A stretch of DNA of 15,332 nucleotides from NCBI GenBank assembly GCA_015487455.1, contig WFPR01000141.1:1-15332 (forward strand), given 5' to 3'. This stretch comes from Candidatus Bipolaricaulota bacterium (GTDB taxonomy: Bacteria; Bipolaricaulota; Bipolaricaulia; RBG-16-55-9). The notes beneath the pieces are model-generated. The model was given only the letters and a program-made list of their open reading frames with translations. It was not told the origin of the DNA and did not search any database. This document shows positions 5,923-12,636 of the stretch, piece by piece. The first letter of the stretch is position 1. Each line of letters starts with the position of its first letter. A program made the translations under genes and the position numbers.

Positions 5923-6756
5923 TTAGAGCGGCATCGTGTTCCCCCCGCCCACGTAGAGGAGCTGCCCCGTGATCCAGCGGGCCTGTTCTGAAGCTAGAAA
6001 AACGATCGCGTCCGCCACGTCCTCGGGCTGCCCCACCCGCCGCAGCGGGATCTGTGAGATGAGCTTCTCCTCCAGCTCCGGCGTGATGTAGCCCGTTTGC
6101 ACGGGGCCGGGGGAGACCACGTTGACCGTGATCCCGTAAGGGCCGAGTTCCACGGCGGCCGCGCGGCTGTAGCTCTCCAGCGCGTGCTTGCTCGCCCCAT
6201 ACGAAACCTCGCCGGGAAAGCAAGAGGCCCCGTCGGTGCTCACGTTGACGATCCGACCCCACGTCGCCCCTCGGGCGATGTGCCTTCGGGCGAACTCGGC
6301 CATCATCAGCGCCACAGCCCGGCTGTTCACTGCGAAGTGCCGGTCGTGGCTCCCGGCGGTGATCGTCGAAATCGTGCGATTCGCCCAAAGCTGAGGGAGC
6401 TTATTGCTCCGCTCTTCGTCGGACGGCAGGAACGTGTCCGCCTCCCAGTGCGCGGCGTTGTTGACGAGCACCTCCACGGGGCCGAACGCCTCTTCGGCGC
6501 GGTCGAACAGCTCGGGAATGTTGGCGGGATCGGCGAGGTCCGCCTCCCACGCCTCGGCGTGTCCCCCTTGCGCGCGGACGGCTTCGACGACGTTGGGGAG
6601 GCCCTTGGGGTCCCTGGCCCAGGCGGGCGGCTCCCCGTGGGCCGTCAGGAACACCTTGGCTCCCTGGGCGGCGAACGCCTGGGCCGTGGCCGCGCCGATG
6701 CCGTGGTTCGCGCCCGTGATCAACACGACTTTGCCCGCCAGACCGGGATCGATCAT
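5923..6756 (-). CDS. Short-chain dehydrogenase/reductase (SDR), classical type
   Basis: This 277-residue NAD(P)-dependent oxidoreductase has the classical SDR pattern: cofactor loop TGANHGIG at 14-21, NNAA at 99-102, catalytic S173 (NVSTDGA), Y186 and K190 (YGASK), N144 in the helix-4 position, and the SPGPVQTGY segment at 215-223. Residues 110-140 form a longer loop than usual between strand 4 and helix 4 (ending SHDRHFAVN), seen in some 3-oxoacyl-reductase-like members. The substrate is unknown. The start at 6754-6756 has GGAGG nine bases upstream; the frame remains open upstream into a broken toxin gene, but that extension is not SDR sequence. It sits between two decayed toxin-antitoxin modules on the same strand. 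Confidence 0.92.
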   Translation of the reverse strand: MIDPGLAGKVVLITGANHGIGAATAQAFAAQGAKVFLTAHGEPPAWARDPKGLPNVVEAVRAQGGHAEAWEADLADPANIPELFDRAEEAFGPVEVLVNNAAHWEADTFLPSDEERSNKLPQLWANRTISTITAGSHDRHFAVNSRAVALMMAEFARRHIARGATWGRIVNVSTDGASCFPGEVSYGASKHALESYSRAAAVELGPYGITVNVVSPGPVQTGYITPELEEKLISQIPLRRVGQPEDVADAIVFLASEQARWITGQLLYVGGGNTMPL

Positions 6757-6827
6757 GTCGGGTTGCCTCCTCAGCCCGCCTTGACACACAAGCATAAGAG
6801 CAATTGCCACATGGGCCCTCACTGAAC

Positions 6828-7020
6828 TCACCACACGGTGGGCACAAGACCGGCCGCTGCGATCGCAGCGTCTTTCGTGATGATCTCCGCTCCTAGGTGC
6901 TTCGCAGTGGCCACGATGATCCGATCCGGCATTTCCGGGACCTTCGCCCGGTTCACCGCCCGCAGCGCCTTCACGATGGCCAGATCTAGGGGAAAACTCG
7001 TCGGTCACGTAGCGGCTCAT
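6828..7020 (-). pseudogene. PIN-domain toxin with its middle deleted
   Basis: The gene begins with an ATG overlapping the stop of the upstream antitoxin (ATGA, 7017-7020) and encodes MSRYVTDE, a typical PIN start with the first catalytic Asp. After about eight codons the frame changes. From about 7000 a frame one base off encodes FPLDLAIVKALRAV, then MPDRIIVATA and ITKDAAIAAAGLVPTVW, ending at TGA 6828-6830. These are the last two helices, last strand and the two C-terminal Asp of a PIN RNase. About 60-70 residues, including the central acidic residue, are missing compared with the usual length of about 130. No start codon exists in the C-terminal frame. The product should be dead. Confidence 0.75.
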
Positions 7021-7301
7021 TGCCCATCTGCTTGATCGCTATCCGAGCTGAGCGCCCCCCACAGCTCCCTGCGAATCTCGGAGAACTCCTCCTCTGAGAG
7101 GTCCAAGCCCCTATCCTTCCACAGGCCCCCGAGCTTCACGAGGAGCTGTCCCTCTTGAGAAGTGACTCGTCCCTGCGCCAGCACTCCCTCCAGGAGCACT
7201 TCGGCAACTTCAAGCTGCTCCGGCGATAACCGATCCACTAACTCGTGAAGCTTCTGTTTTTTCTGGCTCTGCTTCTGGTTTTGGGCTCGCGGAGCCCCCA
7301 T
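7017..7301 (-). CDS. Small antitoxin-like protein upstream of a broken PIN gene
   Basis: The 94-residue product starts at ATG 7299-7301, eight bases after AGGGGTGA; an ATG further upstream at 7328 overlaps the M20 stop and lacks such a site. A Gln/Lys-rich head (NQKQSQKKQKL) encoded by a six-base repeat leads into the helix LHELVDRLSPEQLEVAEVLL (about 18-37), which resembles the dimerising helix of several VapB-type antitoxins. The C-terminal part (LWKDRGLDLSEEEFSEIRREL) is acidic-helical, suitable for wrapping a toxin. The four-base ATGA overlap with the PIN start supports a toxin-antitoxin pair. I see no RHH or AbrB DNA-binding motif. The gene itself looks intact although its toxin is not. 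It lies 23 bases after the M20 gene on the same strand. Confidence 0.7.
   Translation of the reverse strand: MGAPRAQNQKQSQKKQKLHELVDRLSPEQLEVAEVLLEGVLAQGRVTSQEGQLLVKLGGLWKDRGLDLSEEEFSEIRRELWGALSSDSDQADGQ
7250..7290 (+). repeat. Six-base periodic tract (GCTTCT/GTTTTT/GGCTCT units)
   Basis: GCTTCT, GTTTTT, a three-base slip, GGCTCT, GCTTCT, GGTTTT and GGGCTC run through the start of the antitoxin-like gene on the opposite strand and encode its Gln/Lys head. It follows G-N-(C/T)-T-type units, a T-richer variant of the other tracts. Confidence 0.5.
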
Positions 7302-7324
7302 GGCGTTCACCCCTTTGCACTCCA

Positions 7325-8695
7325 TCACATTGCAGCCTGCAGCGTCCTCATCGCCACCTTGGTGAGCACGCGCACGCTCAGCTCCAAGCTCTCGAGGTCG
7401 ATGCGCTCGTTGTCGTTGTGGATGAGCTGCGCCCGCTCGGCCAGCGACATCTTCGTCGAGAGCGGGTAGAACCCGTACGCCACGGCCCCGATCTCGCGGA
7501 AGAAGCGGGAGTCCGTCGCGCCCGTCAGGAGATAGGGCACCGCCTCCGCCCCCAGCTCCTCGCGGATCGTCTCCTCGATGATCCTGTAAAAGTCGGTCTC
7601 CATGGGCGACTCCGACGCCTTGTGGTGCTGCAGCGTCTCGATCTCCACTTCAACTCCAAGGTCGTCGGCGATGGTTTTCAGCACCTCTTCGATCTGCTCC
7701 CGCGAGTAGCCGGGCACGTAGCGAAAATCGAGCACGAACTCACAGCGATCGGGGATCACGTTCTCCTTGAGGCCCGCTTGGATCTTCGTGGGGGAGCAGG
7801 TCGTCCTCAGGAACGCGTTCACGAGATAGGGGTTCAGCGGCGTGCCCTGCAGCATTTGTTTTAGCTCCTCGAGCGAGGGCTTCTCCCCCTCCGCGGCGAG
7901 GAGCTCGGCGAGTTGACGGCCCGCTTCCCCGAACGCCTCGCCCACCCGCTCGAAGAAGGCTTTCACCGAGGGGGAGACCCTCTTCGGGAAGCGATACGAG
8001 GCGATGCGCTCGATGAGCTTCGCGCTCTTGACGAGGGGGTTGTCGTCGTGCGGCACGGAGCCGTGGCCCGCCGTCCCCTTGACCGTCACCCGGGCCCACC
8101 AGAGCCCCTTCTCGACGGTGTCGACGGTGTAGAACGTCTTCCCGTCGATCTCGAGGGGCATCCCGCCGCCCTCGTTCAGCACGAAGTCCGCCTTCACCTT
8201 GTCGGGGTGCTCCTCCGCTAAGAATTTGGCGCCGTAGGTCCCGCCCATCTCCTCGTCGGCCACGGCGACGTACAGCAGCTCGCCCGCAAAGTCGAGCTTC
8301 AAGCGCTGAAACAGCGAGAAGACGACGGCCTCGGTGGCCGTCATGGATTTCATGTCGAGCGCCCCACGGCCCCAGACGTAGCCCTCTGCAACGGCGCCGC
8401 TGAACGGCCCGTACCGCCACTGATCGGGGTTCGTGGCGGGCACCACGTCCGTGTGCGAGAGCAGCATCAGCGTCGGGCCGGGGCGGGAGCCCTTCAGCCG
8501 CGCGATGAGGTTCGTGCGTCCCGGCGCCTTCTCCAGCAGCTCGCACTCGATGCCGTACTGGGCGAAGTACTTCTGCAGGTGTTCGGCGGCGGCCCGCTCG
8601 TTCCCCGGCGGGTTCGTGGTGTCGATTTTGAGCAGCTCCGAGAGCAGCTGCGTCGTCTCCTCGCCCAGCTCCTTCCAGTTGAGGGTTTGGGTCAT
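7325..8695 (-). CDS. M20/M25/M40 family metallopeptidase (carboxypeptidase/acetylornithine deacetylase-like)
   Basis: At 456 residues this matches the longer M20 members such as Gly-X carboxypeptidase and aminoacylase-1-type enzymes. Metal ligands and catalytic residues are all visible: H81 and D83 in SHTDVVPA, D114 in GRGALDMK, E148-E149 in ADEEMGG, E175 in LNEGGG and H426 in LIHNDNE. HGSVPH marks the lid domain. The start at 8693-8695 follows GGGAGGTG at good spacing; a frame extension of 24 codons upstream lies over the promoter. No signal peptide is seen, so it probably acts in the cytoplasm on imported peptides or acylated amino acids. It heads a minus-strand series with the antitoxin-like gene 23 bases downstream. 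It is the second M20 enzyme in the window and is not a close copy of the first. Confidence 0.93.
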   Translation of the reverse strand: MTQTLNWKELGEETTQLLSELLKIDTTNPPGNERAAAEHLQKYFAQYGIECELLEKAPGRTNLIARLKGSRPGPTLMLLSHTDVVPATNPDQWRYGPFSGAVAEGYVWGRGALDMKSMTATEAVVFSLFQRLKLDFAGELLYVAVADEEMGGTYGAKFLAEEHPDKVKADFVLNEGGGMPLEIDGKTFYTVDTVEKGLWWARVTVKGTAGHGSVPHDDNPLVKSAKLIERIASYRFPKRVSPSVKAFFERVGEAFGEAGRQLAELLAAEGEKPSLEELKQMLQGTPLNPYLVNAFLRTTCSPTKIQAGLKENVIPDRCEFVLDFRYVPGYSREQIEEVLKTIADDLGVEVEIETLQHHKASESPMETDFYRIIEETIREELGAEAVPYLLTGATDSRFFREIGAVAYGFYPLSTKMSLAERAQLIHNDNERIDLESLELSVRVLTKVAMRTLQAAM

Positions 8696-8723
8696 TGGGC
8701 ACCTCCCATCGCGAGCGTGGGAT

Positions 8724-8758
8724 GGCCCCATTGTAGTCGATGGGGCCGCGCTTGTCCG
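8724..8758 (-). promoter_or_regulatory. Leftward promoter of the M20 gene, within an inverted repeat
   Basis: On the minus strand CGGACA (8758-8753) and TACAAT (8735-8730) are separated by 17 bases, a good sigma-70 pair. GGCCCCAT (8724-8731) and ATGGGGCC (8740-8747) form a perfect 8-bp inverted repeat around the -10 box, a likely operator or a hairpin at the 5' end of the transcript. Confidence 0.55.
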
Positions 8759-8780
8759 CGCCCCCAAGGCGCCCTATGAT
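8752..8780 (+). promoter_or_regulatory. Rightward promoter of the SDR-lnt operon
   Basis: TTGTCC (8752-8757), 17 bases, then TATGAT (8775-8780) is one of the best promoters in the window. Its -35 box overlaps the -35 of the leftward M20 promoter (8753-8758), so the two cannot easily be occupied at the same time. GGAGG at 8789-8793 is the ribosome binding site for the ATG at 8799. Confidence 0.6.
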
Positions 8781-8798
8781 GGGGGGCCGGAGGCCGCC

Positions 8799-9542
8799 AT
8801 GGCTGGGAGGCGGGTCGCGCTGGTCACGGGGGCGAGCCGGGGGATCGGGGCCGCGACGGCCCTCCGCCTCGCGCGCGAGGGCTTCGACGTGGCCGTCAAC
8901 TACGTGCAGAGCGAGCAGAGGGCCCGCGAGGTGGCGGCGCGGGTCGAAGGGCTGGGCCGCCGGGCTCTGATCGTCAGGGCCGACGTGGCCGACTACCCTC
9001 AAGTCAAGGCGATGGTCGCCCGCGTGGTGGACGAGCTGGGCGGCCTCCACGTGCTTGTGAACAACGCCGGGTACTCGTCGCACTTCGAGCCCGAGGCGCT
9101 GCCCGTGGACGAGTGGAGGCGCATGCTGGCCGTCACGCTCGACGCGGCCTTCTACGCCGCCAAGGAGGCGATCCCGCACATGAAGCGGGCGGGCTGGGGG
9201 CGCATCGTCAACGTCTCGTCGCTCCGGGCGCTGGCGGGCTCGGCGAAGGGCGCGCACTACGCGGCGGCCAAGGCCGGGCTCATCGGGCTCACGAAGTCGC
9301 TGGCGCTGGCCCTCGGGCCGTACGGCATCACCGTGAACGCCGTCGCGCCGGGCTACACCCGCACCGACATGACCCGCAAGGCTCTGGAAGAGCAGGGCGA
9401 GCAAATTCTCAAGCAGATCCCCGTGCGCCGGGTGGCCGAGCCCGAGGAGGTCGCGGCGTTGATCGCGTTCCTGTGCTCGGACGAGGCGGGCTCGATCACG
9501 GGCGAGACGATCAGCTTAAACGGCGGGATTTACATGCGCTGA
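8799..9542 (+). CDS. FabG-like SDR, 3-oxoacyl-ACP reductase family
   Basis: The 247-residue product is a classical SDR closest in pattern to FabG, which reduces 3-oxoacyl-ACP with NADPH. TGASRGIG is at 10-17, NNAG at 88-91, the serines of NVSS at 140-141, Y154 and K158 in YAAAK, and the APGYTRTDM segment at 183-191. The C-terminal SITGETISLNGG is the normal family ending. The helix-4 Asn usually found in V-N-L is replaced by Thr (T113 in AVTLD), which weakens a strict FabG assignment and could mean another substrate. GGAGG five bases before the ATG and a strong promoter support this start. Its stop codon shares one base with the lnt start (TGATG), so translation of the two is probably coupled. 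Confidence 0.9.
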   Translation: MAGRRVALVTGASRGIGAATALRLAREGFDVAVNYVQSEQRAREVAARVEGLGRRALIVRADVADYPQVKAMVARVVDELGGLHVLVNNAGYSSHFEPEALPVDEWRRMLAVTLDAAFYAAKEAIPHMKRAGWGRIVNVSSLRALAGSAKGAHYAAAKAGLIGLTKSLALALGPYGITVNAVAPGYTRTDMTRKALEEQGEQILKQIPVRRVAEPEEVAALIAFLCSDEAGSITGETISLNGGIYMR

Positions 9543-11101
9543 TGCTCCCCCGCGTTTGCCCCACGCGTCCCATCTTTCTGGCCGTCCTCTCGGGGGCGTT
9601 GCTGGCGCTCGCCCAGCCGGGGCCCGATCTGGGGCCGCTCGCCTGGGTCGCGCTCGTCCCGTTACTGCTCGGGCTGGAGCGGCTGGACGACCCCCGGCGG
9701 GCGTTCAAGACGGGCTGGCTCGGGGGCTTCGCGTTCTGGCTGCTCACGCTGCACTGGGTGCTGTGGCTCTGGCCGTGGGCGCCCGGCGTGATCCTGCTCG
9801 GGCCGCTCCTGCTCGCGGGGGCGTTCGGGCTGACGTGGGGGCTCTTCGCCTGGGGCTACGTCGCCCTGAGGCGTCGGGGGCTCGGCCCCTGGGGGCGGCT
9901 GCTGCTGGCCCCGGCGCTCTGGGTGCTGCTGGAGTGGGCGCGCGCCCAGACGCGGTTCGGCTTCGCCTGGGCCCAGGTCGGGGACGCGCTCTACGACCAG
10001 CTGCCCGTGCTCCAGCTCGCGGCCCTCACGGGCAGCTGGGGGCTCTCGGCCCTCGCGCTGCTGGCGAGCGCGGGGCTCGCGCTGGGGCTTGCCTTGAGGG
10101 CGGGGCGCTACCCCGCCGTCGCGCTCGGCGTCGTCGGGCTCGTCGGGCTCTGGGGGCTAGGCCAGCTCAATCAGCCGCCTTCGCCCCCCGAGGACGGCCC
10201 AGAAGAGCTGAAGATCGCGCTGGTGCAGCCCGCGATCCCCCAGCGGGTCAAGAACGATCCCGCCCGCCTCGACGAGCACCTTCAGCTTTACGCGCGCCTC
10301 GTGCGGCAAGTTCAAGGTCAAGATCAAAGTGTGGACGTCATCGCGCTGCCGGAGTCGATCCTCCCGACGCTCGCCCTGGAGGACCCGAGGGTGCTCGACG
10401 CGCTTACGCGCTGGGCTCAAGCGCATCAAGCCGCGCTGATCTTCGGGACGTTCACCCGGCGCGACAGGGGGCTGTTCAACAGCGCCGTCGCCCTCGACCC
10501 TGAGGGCGCCGTCACCGGCGTCTACGACAAGGTGCAGCTCGTGCCCTTCAGCACGGAGTACTTCCCCGGCGTCGGGGTGTTGAGGGCGCTGGGACTGGAG
10601 CGGTGGCTCCCCGTCGGGCGCCTGGGCGTCCTCACGCCCGGCGCGGGGTTTCAACCCTTGACGCTCAGGGTGCAGTCGGGCCGGACGGTGTGGGTGGGGA
10701 CGCCCATCTGCTTCGAGTCGGTGTTCGGGCGGATCGCGCGGGCGCTGGTGCGCAACGGGGCCGAGCTGCTCGTCGTGGTCACGAACGACGCCTGGTTCGG
10801 GCGCTCGTGGGCGCTGGAGCAGCACTTCGCCGAGGCCGTGATCCGGGCCGTCGAGACGGGCCGTTATGTGGTGCAAGTCGCGAACACGGGGATCTCGGGG
10901 GTGGTGGACCCTCGGGGGCGAGTGGTGCTGCGTACGCGAAAGGACGAGCGGACCGCGCGGGTGGGCGCGGTCCGCCCCTCGAGCGCCGAGACGCTCTACG
11001 TCCGGTGGGGCGACTGGGTCGTCGCGCTGTGCGGGGCCATCGTCGTCGGGCTGGGGCTTAGGGCGGCGGCTGCGGGGGCAGCCCGGCGGGGTTCACGTTA
11101 A
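9542..11101 (+). CDS. lnt: Apolipoprotein N-acyltransferase
   Basis: Lnt adds the third acyl chain to the N-terminal cysteine of lipoproteins at the periplasmic face of the inner membrane, the last step of lipoprotein maturation in diderm bacteria. The 519-residue length is normal. Residues 1-205 are a multi-pass membrane domain with the family segment GWLGGFAFWLLTLHWV (58-73). Residues 222-490 are the nitrilase-like domain with the catalytic triad E271 (LPESILP), K330 (YDKVQLVPF) and C390 (PICFE). TEYFPG at 338-343 is the usual Lnt loop. Residues 257-263 (VQGQDQS), just before the first catalytic strand, are encoded by a six-base repeat. The start overlaps the upstream SDR stop. The 3' end overlaps the convergent lipoprotein gene by 44 bases. 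Confidence 0.95.
   Translation: MLPRVCPTRPIFLAVLSGALLALAQPGPDLGPLAWVALVPLLLGLERLDDPRRAFKTGWLGGFAFWLLTLHWVLWLWPWAPGVILLGPLLLAGAFGLTWGLFAWGYVALRRRGLGPWGRLLLAPALWVLLEWARAQTRFGFAWAQVGDALYDQLPVLQLAALTGSWGLSALALLASAGLALGLALRAGRYPAVALGVVGLVGLWGLGQLNQPPSPPEDGPEELKIALVQPAIPQRVKNDPARLDEHLQLYARLVRQVQGQDQSVDVIALPESILPTLALEDPRVLDALTRWAQAHQAALIFGTFTRRDRGLFNSAVALDPEGAVTGVYDKVQLVPFSTEYFPGVGVLRALGLERWLPVGRLGVLTPGAGFQPLTLRVQSGRTVWVGTPICFESVFGRIARALVRNGAELLVVVTNDAWFGRSWALEQHFAEAVIRAVETGRYVVQVANTGISGVVDPRGRVVLRTRKDERTARVGAVRPSSAETLYVRWGDWVVALCGAIVVGLGLRAAAAGAARRGSR
10310..10328 (+). repeat. Six-base periodic tract (GNTCAA units) inside lnt
   Basis: GTTCAA, GGTCAA and GATCAA are three perfect GNTCAA units followed by AG. 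They encode VQGQDQS in a surface loop of Lnt. This is the clearest tract lying well inside a gene and shares its unit with the tract at 961-1002. Confidence 0.8.
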
Positions 11102-12395
11102 ACGTCCCCAGCGCGGTGAGCGGGCCCGTGATCGTCTTCGTGTCGACGTCGATCTTGTAGATGCGTAGGTCACCGTCGCGGTCGGAGACGAACGCGACCT
11201 CCCGCCCGGTCGGCAGCCAGAAGGGGCTGAAGTTGTTGAAGGTGTCGCTGGTCAGCTGCTCGACGCCGGTGCCGTCGGCGTTCATGATGTACAGCTCGAA
11301 GTCGCCGTCGCGGTCGGAGGCGAAGACGAGCTTCTGGCCGTCGGGGCTCCACGAAAGCCCGCCGCGGAACAGCGGCGCGGGCGTGAGGAAGAGCCCGCCG
11401 AAGGTGTCCAGCATCAGCGGGTGGAAGCCGTCCTGCGCGGTGTTGTCCGTGAGCTTCGTCAGCCCCGTCCCGTCGGGGCGGACCTTGAAGATCTCGAAGT
11501 CGCCGTCTCTGTCTGACGCGAAGGCGATCCACTCGCCGTCGGGCGACCAGGCGGGCGCGAGCGCGTGGCTGCCGCTCTGGACCTCGAGGGTCACGATCAC
11601 GTCGGCGCTCAAATCGTAGACGTAGAGGCCGTACCACGCGCCCACGTGGTCCATGTCGGAGGCGAAGACGATCTTCTGACCGTCGGGCGACCAGCTGGGC
11701 TGGACCTCGTGGCTGAGGGGCTGGGCGGCGGTGAGGTTGACGGGCAGCGTCCCGTCGGGCTCCGCGACGAACAAATCGAAGGAGCACGTCTGGCAGTTGG
11801 CCAGCGTGTCGCGCACCGACGCGAAGGCCAGCTTGGTGCGCCCGTTGGGCGTGAGCGCGGGGAACATGTCGGGGCCGAGGCTGGCGGTGACTTGAGCGTG
11901 GCTCGAGCCGTCGGTGTCCATGCGGAAGATCTCCAGATCGCCGGTGCGGTCGGAGGCGTAGTAGAGGCTGGCCCGCCCGACCTCGATGAGCACCTTGTCG
12001 CTGTCCTGCTTGCCGAAGTTGTCCGTCACGGTGAGCGTGGCCACGTACACCCCCTCGCTCTCGTAGGTGTGGGAGGCCGTCTGGGCGTTCACCGGCGGGC
12101 TCCCGTCGCCGAAGTCCCAGCTGTACGTCACGATCGAGCCGTCGGGGTCGTAGGAGCCCGTGCCGTCGAACGTCACCGTGAGGGGGGCCTCGCCCGCCCG
12201 GGGCGAGGCGGTGACGAGGGCCACCGGCGGCTGGTTCACGAACGCCGGACAGCCGGTCAAGAGCCCCACGAGCCCGCCCAACAGCAGGGGGAGGGCGGAT
12301 CGCGCGATCGACGGCCTCCGTCGTGGCTCGCGTTCAGCGGTCATCGGGCGGCCGCCGGGCGCGGCCGCGTGGGTGGTGTGGCGCTGGGTCCGCAT
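11058..12395 (-). CDS. Lipoprotein with PKD domain and TolB-type beta-propeller
   Basis: The 445-residue product has a basic N-region (RREP-RRR), a hydrophobic segment and the lipobox LLTGC, so C49 should become the lipidated N-terminus, a substrate for Lnt next door. Residues 55-139 are a PKD domain with the marker WDFGDG at 93-98. Residues 142-430 hold about six PD40/TolB repeats, recognisable by FASDRDGD followed by DGT and LT, which would form a six-bladed propeller. Such proteins usually bind proteins or glycans at the cell surface; no enzyme motif is seen. The ATG at 12393-12395 follows a strong AGGAGGGG; a second Met 17 codons in lacks such a site. The gene is divergent from the sigma-factor operon across 241 bases, and its 3' end overlaps lnt. 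Confidence 0.92.
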   Translation of the reverse strand: MRTQRHTTHAAAPGGRPMTAEREPRRRPSIARSALPLLLGGLVGLLTGCPAFVNQPPVALVTASPRAGEAPLTVTFDGTGSYDPDGSIVTYSWDFGDGSPPVNAQTASHTYESEGVYVATLTVTDNFGKQDSDKVLIEVGRASLYYASDRTGDLEIFRMDTDGSSHAQVTASLGPDMFPALTPNGRTKLAFASVRDTLANCQTCSFDLFVAEPDGTLPVNLTAAQPLSHEVQPSWSPDGQKIVFASDMDHVGAWYGLYVYDLSADVIVTLEVQSGSHALAPAWSPDGEWIAFASDRDGDFEIFKVRPDGTGLTKLTDNTAQDGFHPLMLDTFGGLFLTPAPLFRGGLSWSPDGQKLVFASDRDGDFELYIMNADGTGVEQLTSDTFNNFSPFWLPTGREVAFVSDRDGDLRIYKIDVDTKTITGPLTALGTFNVNPAGLPPQPPP

Positions 12396-12406
12396 GGCCC
12401 CTCCTC

Positions 12407-12430
12407 GCTCTCGCTCTCGGTTGCGCTGGC
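12407..12430 (+). repeat. Six-base periodic tract (GCTCTC units)
   Basis: GCTCTC, GCTCTC, GGTTGC and GCTGGC follow in one register in the lipoprotein gene's leader, just upstream of its Shine-Dalgarno sequence. It is non-coding for the chosen starts. Confidence 0.7.
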
Positions 12431-12520
12431 GTCGCGCTCAGGGTACGAAGGCGGGGCACGCGCCCCAAGGACCCCCGTTCGGCCGCTCCCGTCCTTCGGT
12501 CCGGGGGGGAGGGGACAAAT

Positions 12521-12548
12521 GTCGGGCGCCGGGCGTCGGGCGTCGGGG
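12521..12548 (+). repeat. Four tandem 7-base repeats upstream of the sigma gene
   Basis: GTCGGGC, GCCGGGC, GTCGGGC and GTCGGGG lie head to tail directly upstream of the putative ECF promoter. Unlike the other tracts the period is seven. They may be binding sites or simple slippage. Confidence 0.75.
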
Positions 12549-12552
12549 CGAC

Positions 12553-12580
12553 GAAACCTTCGGGGGACGGAGGGTGTACA
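12553..12580 (+). promoter_or_regulatory. Candidate ECF-type promoter of the sigma operon
   Basis: GAAACC (12553-12558) resembles the AAC-containing -35 motif used by many ECF sigma factors, and TGTACA follows after 16 bases. The -10 match is weak. If real, it would let the sigma factor drive its own operon. Confidence 0.3.
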
Positions 12581-12602
12581 TGGGCATGACCCGGTCGTCC
12601 AC

Positions 12603-12622
12603 GGCGGACGAGGGCGGACGAG
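12603..12622 (+). repeat. Perfect tandem 10-base duplication in the sigma gene leader
   Basis: GGCGGACGAG occurs twice in a row just upstream of the AAGGAA that serves the sigma gene start. It looks like a recent slippage duplication within the mRNA leader. Confidence 0.8.
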
Positions 12623-12636
12623 GAAAGGAACGGGCC

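Noticed and set aside
6781..6809. Perfect TTGACA on the plus strand as a promoter
   Set aside because: No -10 lies 16-18 bases downstream and no rightward gene follows; the neighbouring genes all run leftward.
6757..7020. An 88-residue N-terminal extension of the SDR gene back to 7020
   Set aside because: The extension reads through the broken PIN gene out of frame. The ATG at 6754-6756 has a GGAGG and starts at the normal SDR N-terminus.
7740..9404. 554-codon open frame on the minus strand across the M20 and SDR genes
   Set aside because: It is antisense or out of frame to two genes with complete catalytic motifs, is rich in Arg, Pro and His, and has no domain signal. Long shadow frames are expected at this GC content.
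11040..11090. GGGCTG/GGGCTT stretch at the lnt-lipoprotein overlap as another hexamer tract
   Set aside because: Only two units align before the register is lost, and Gly/Pro/Ala codons on both strands explain the sequence well enough.
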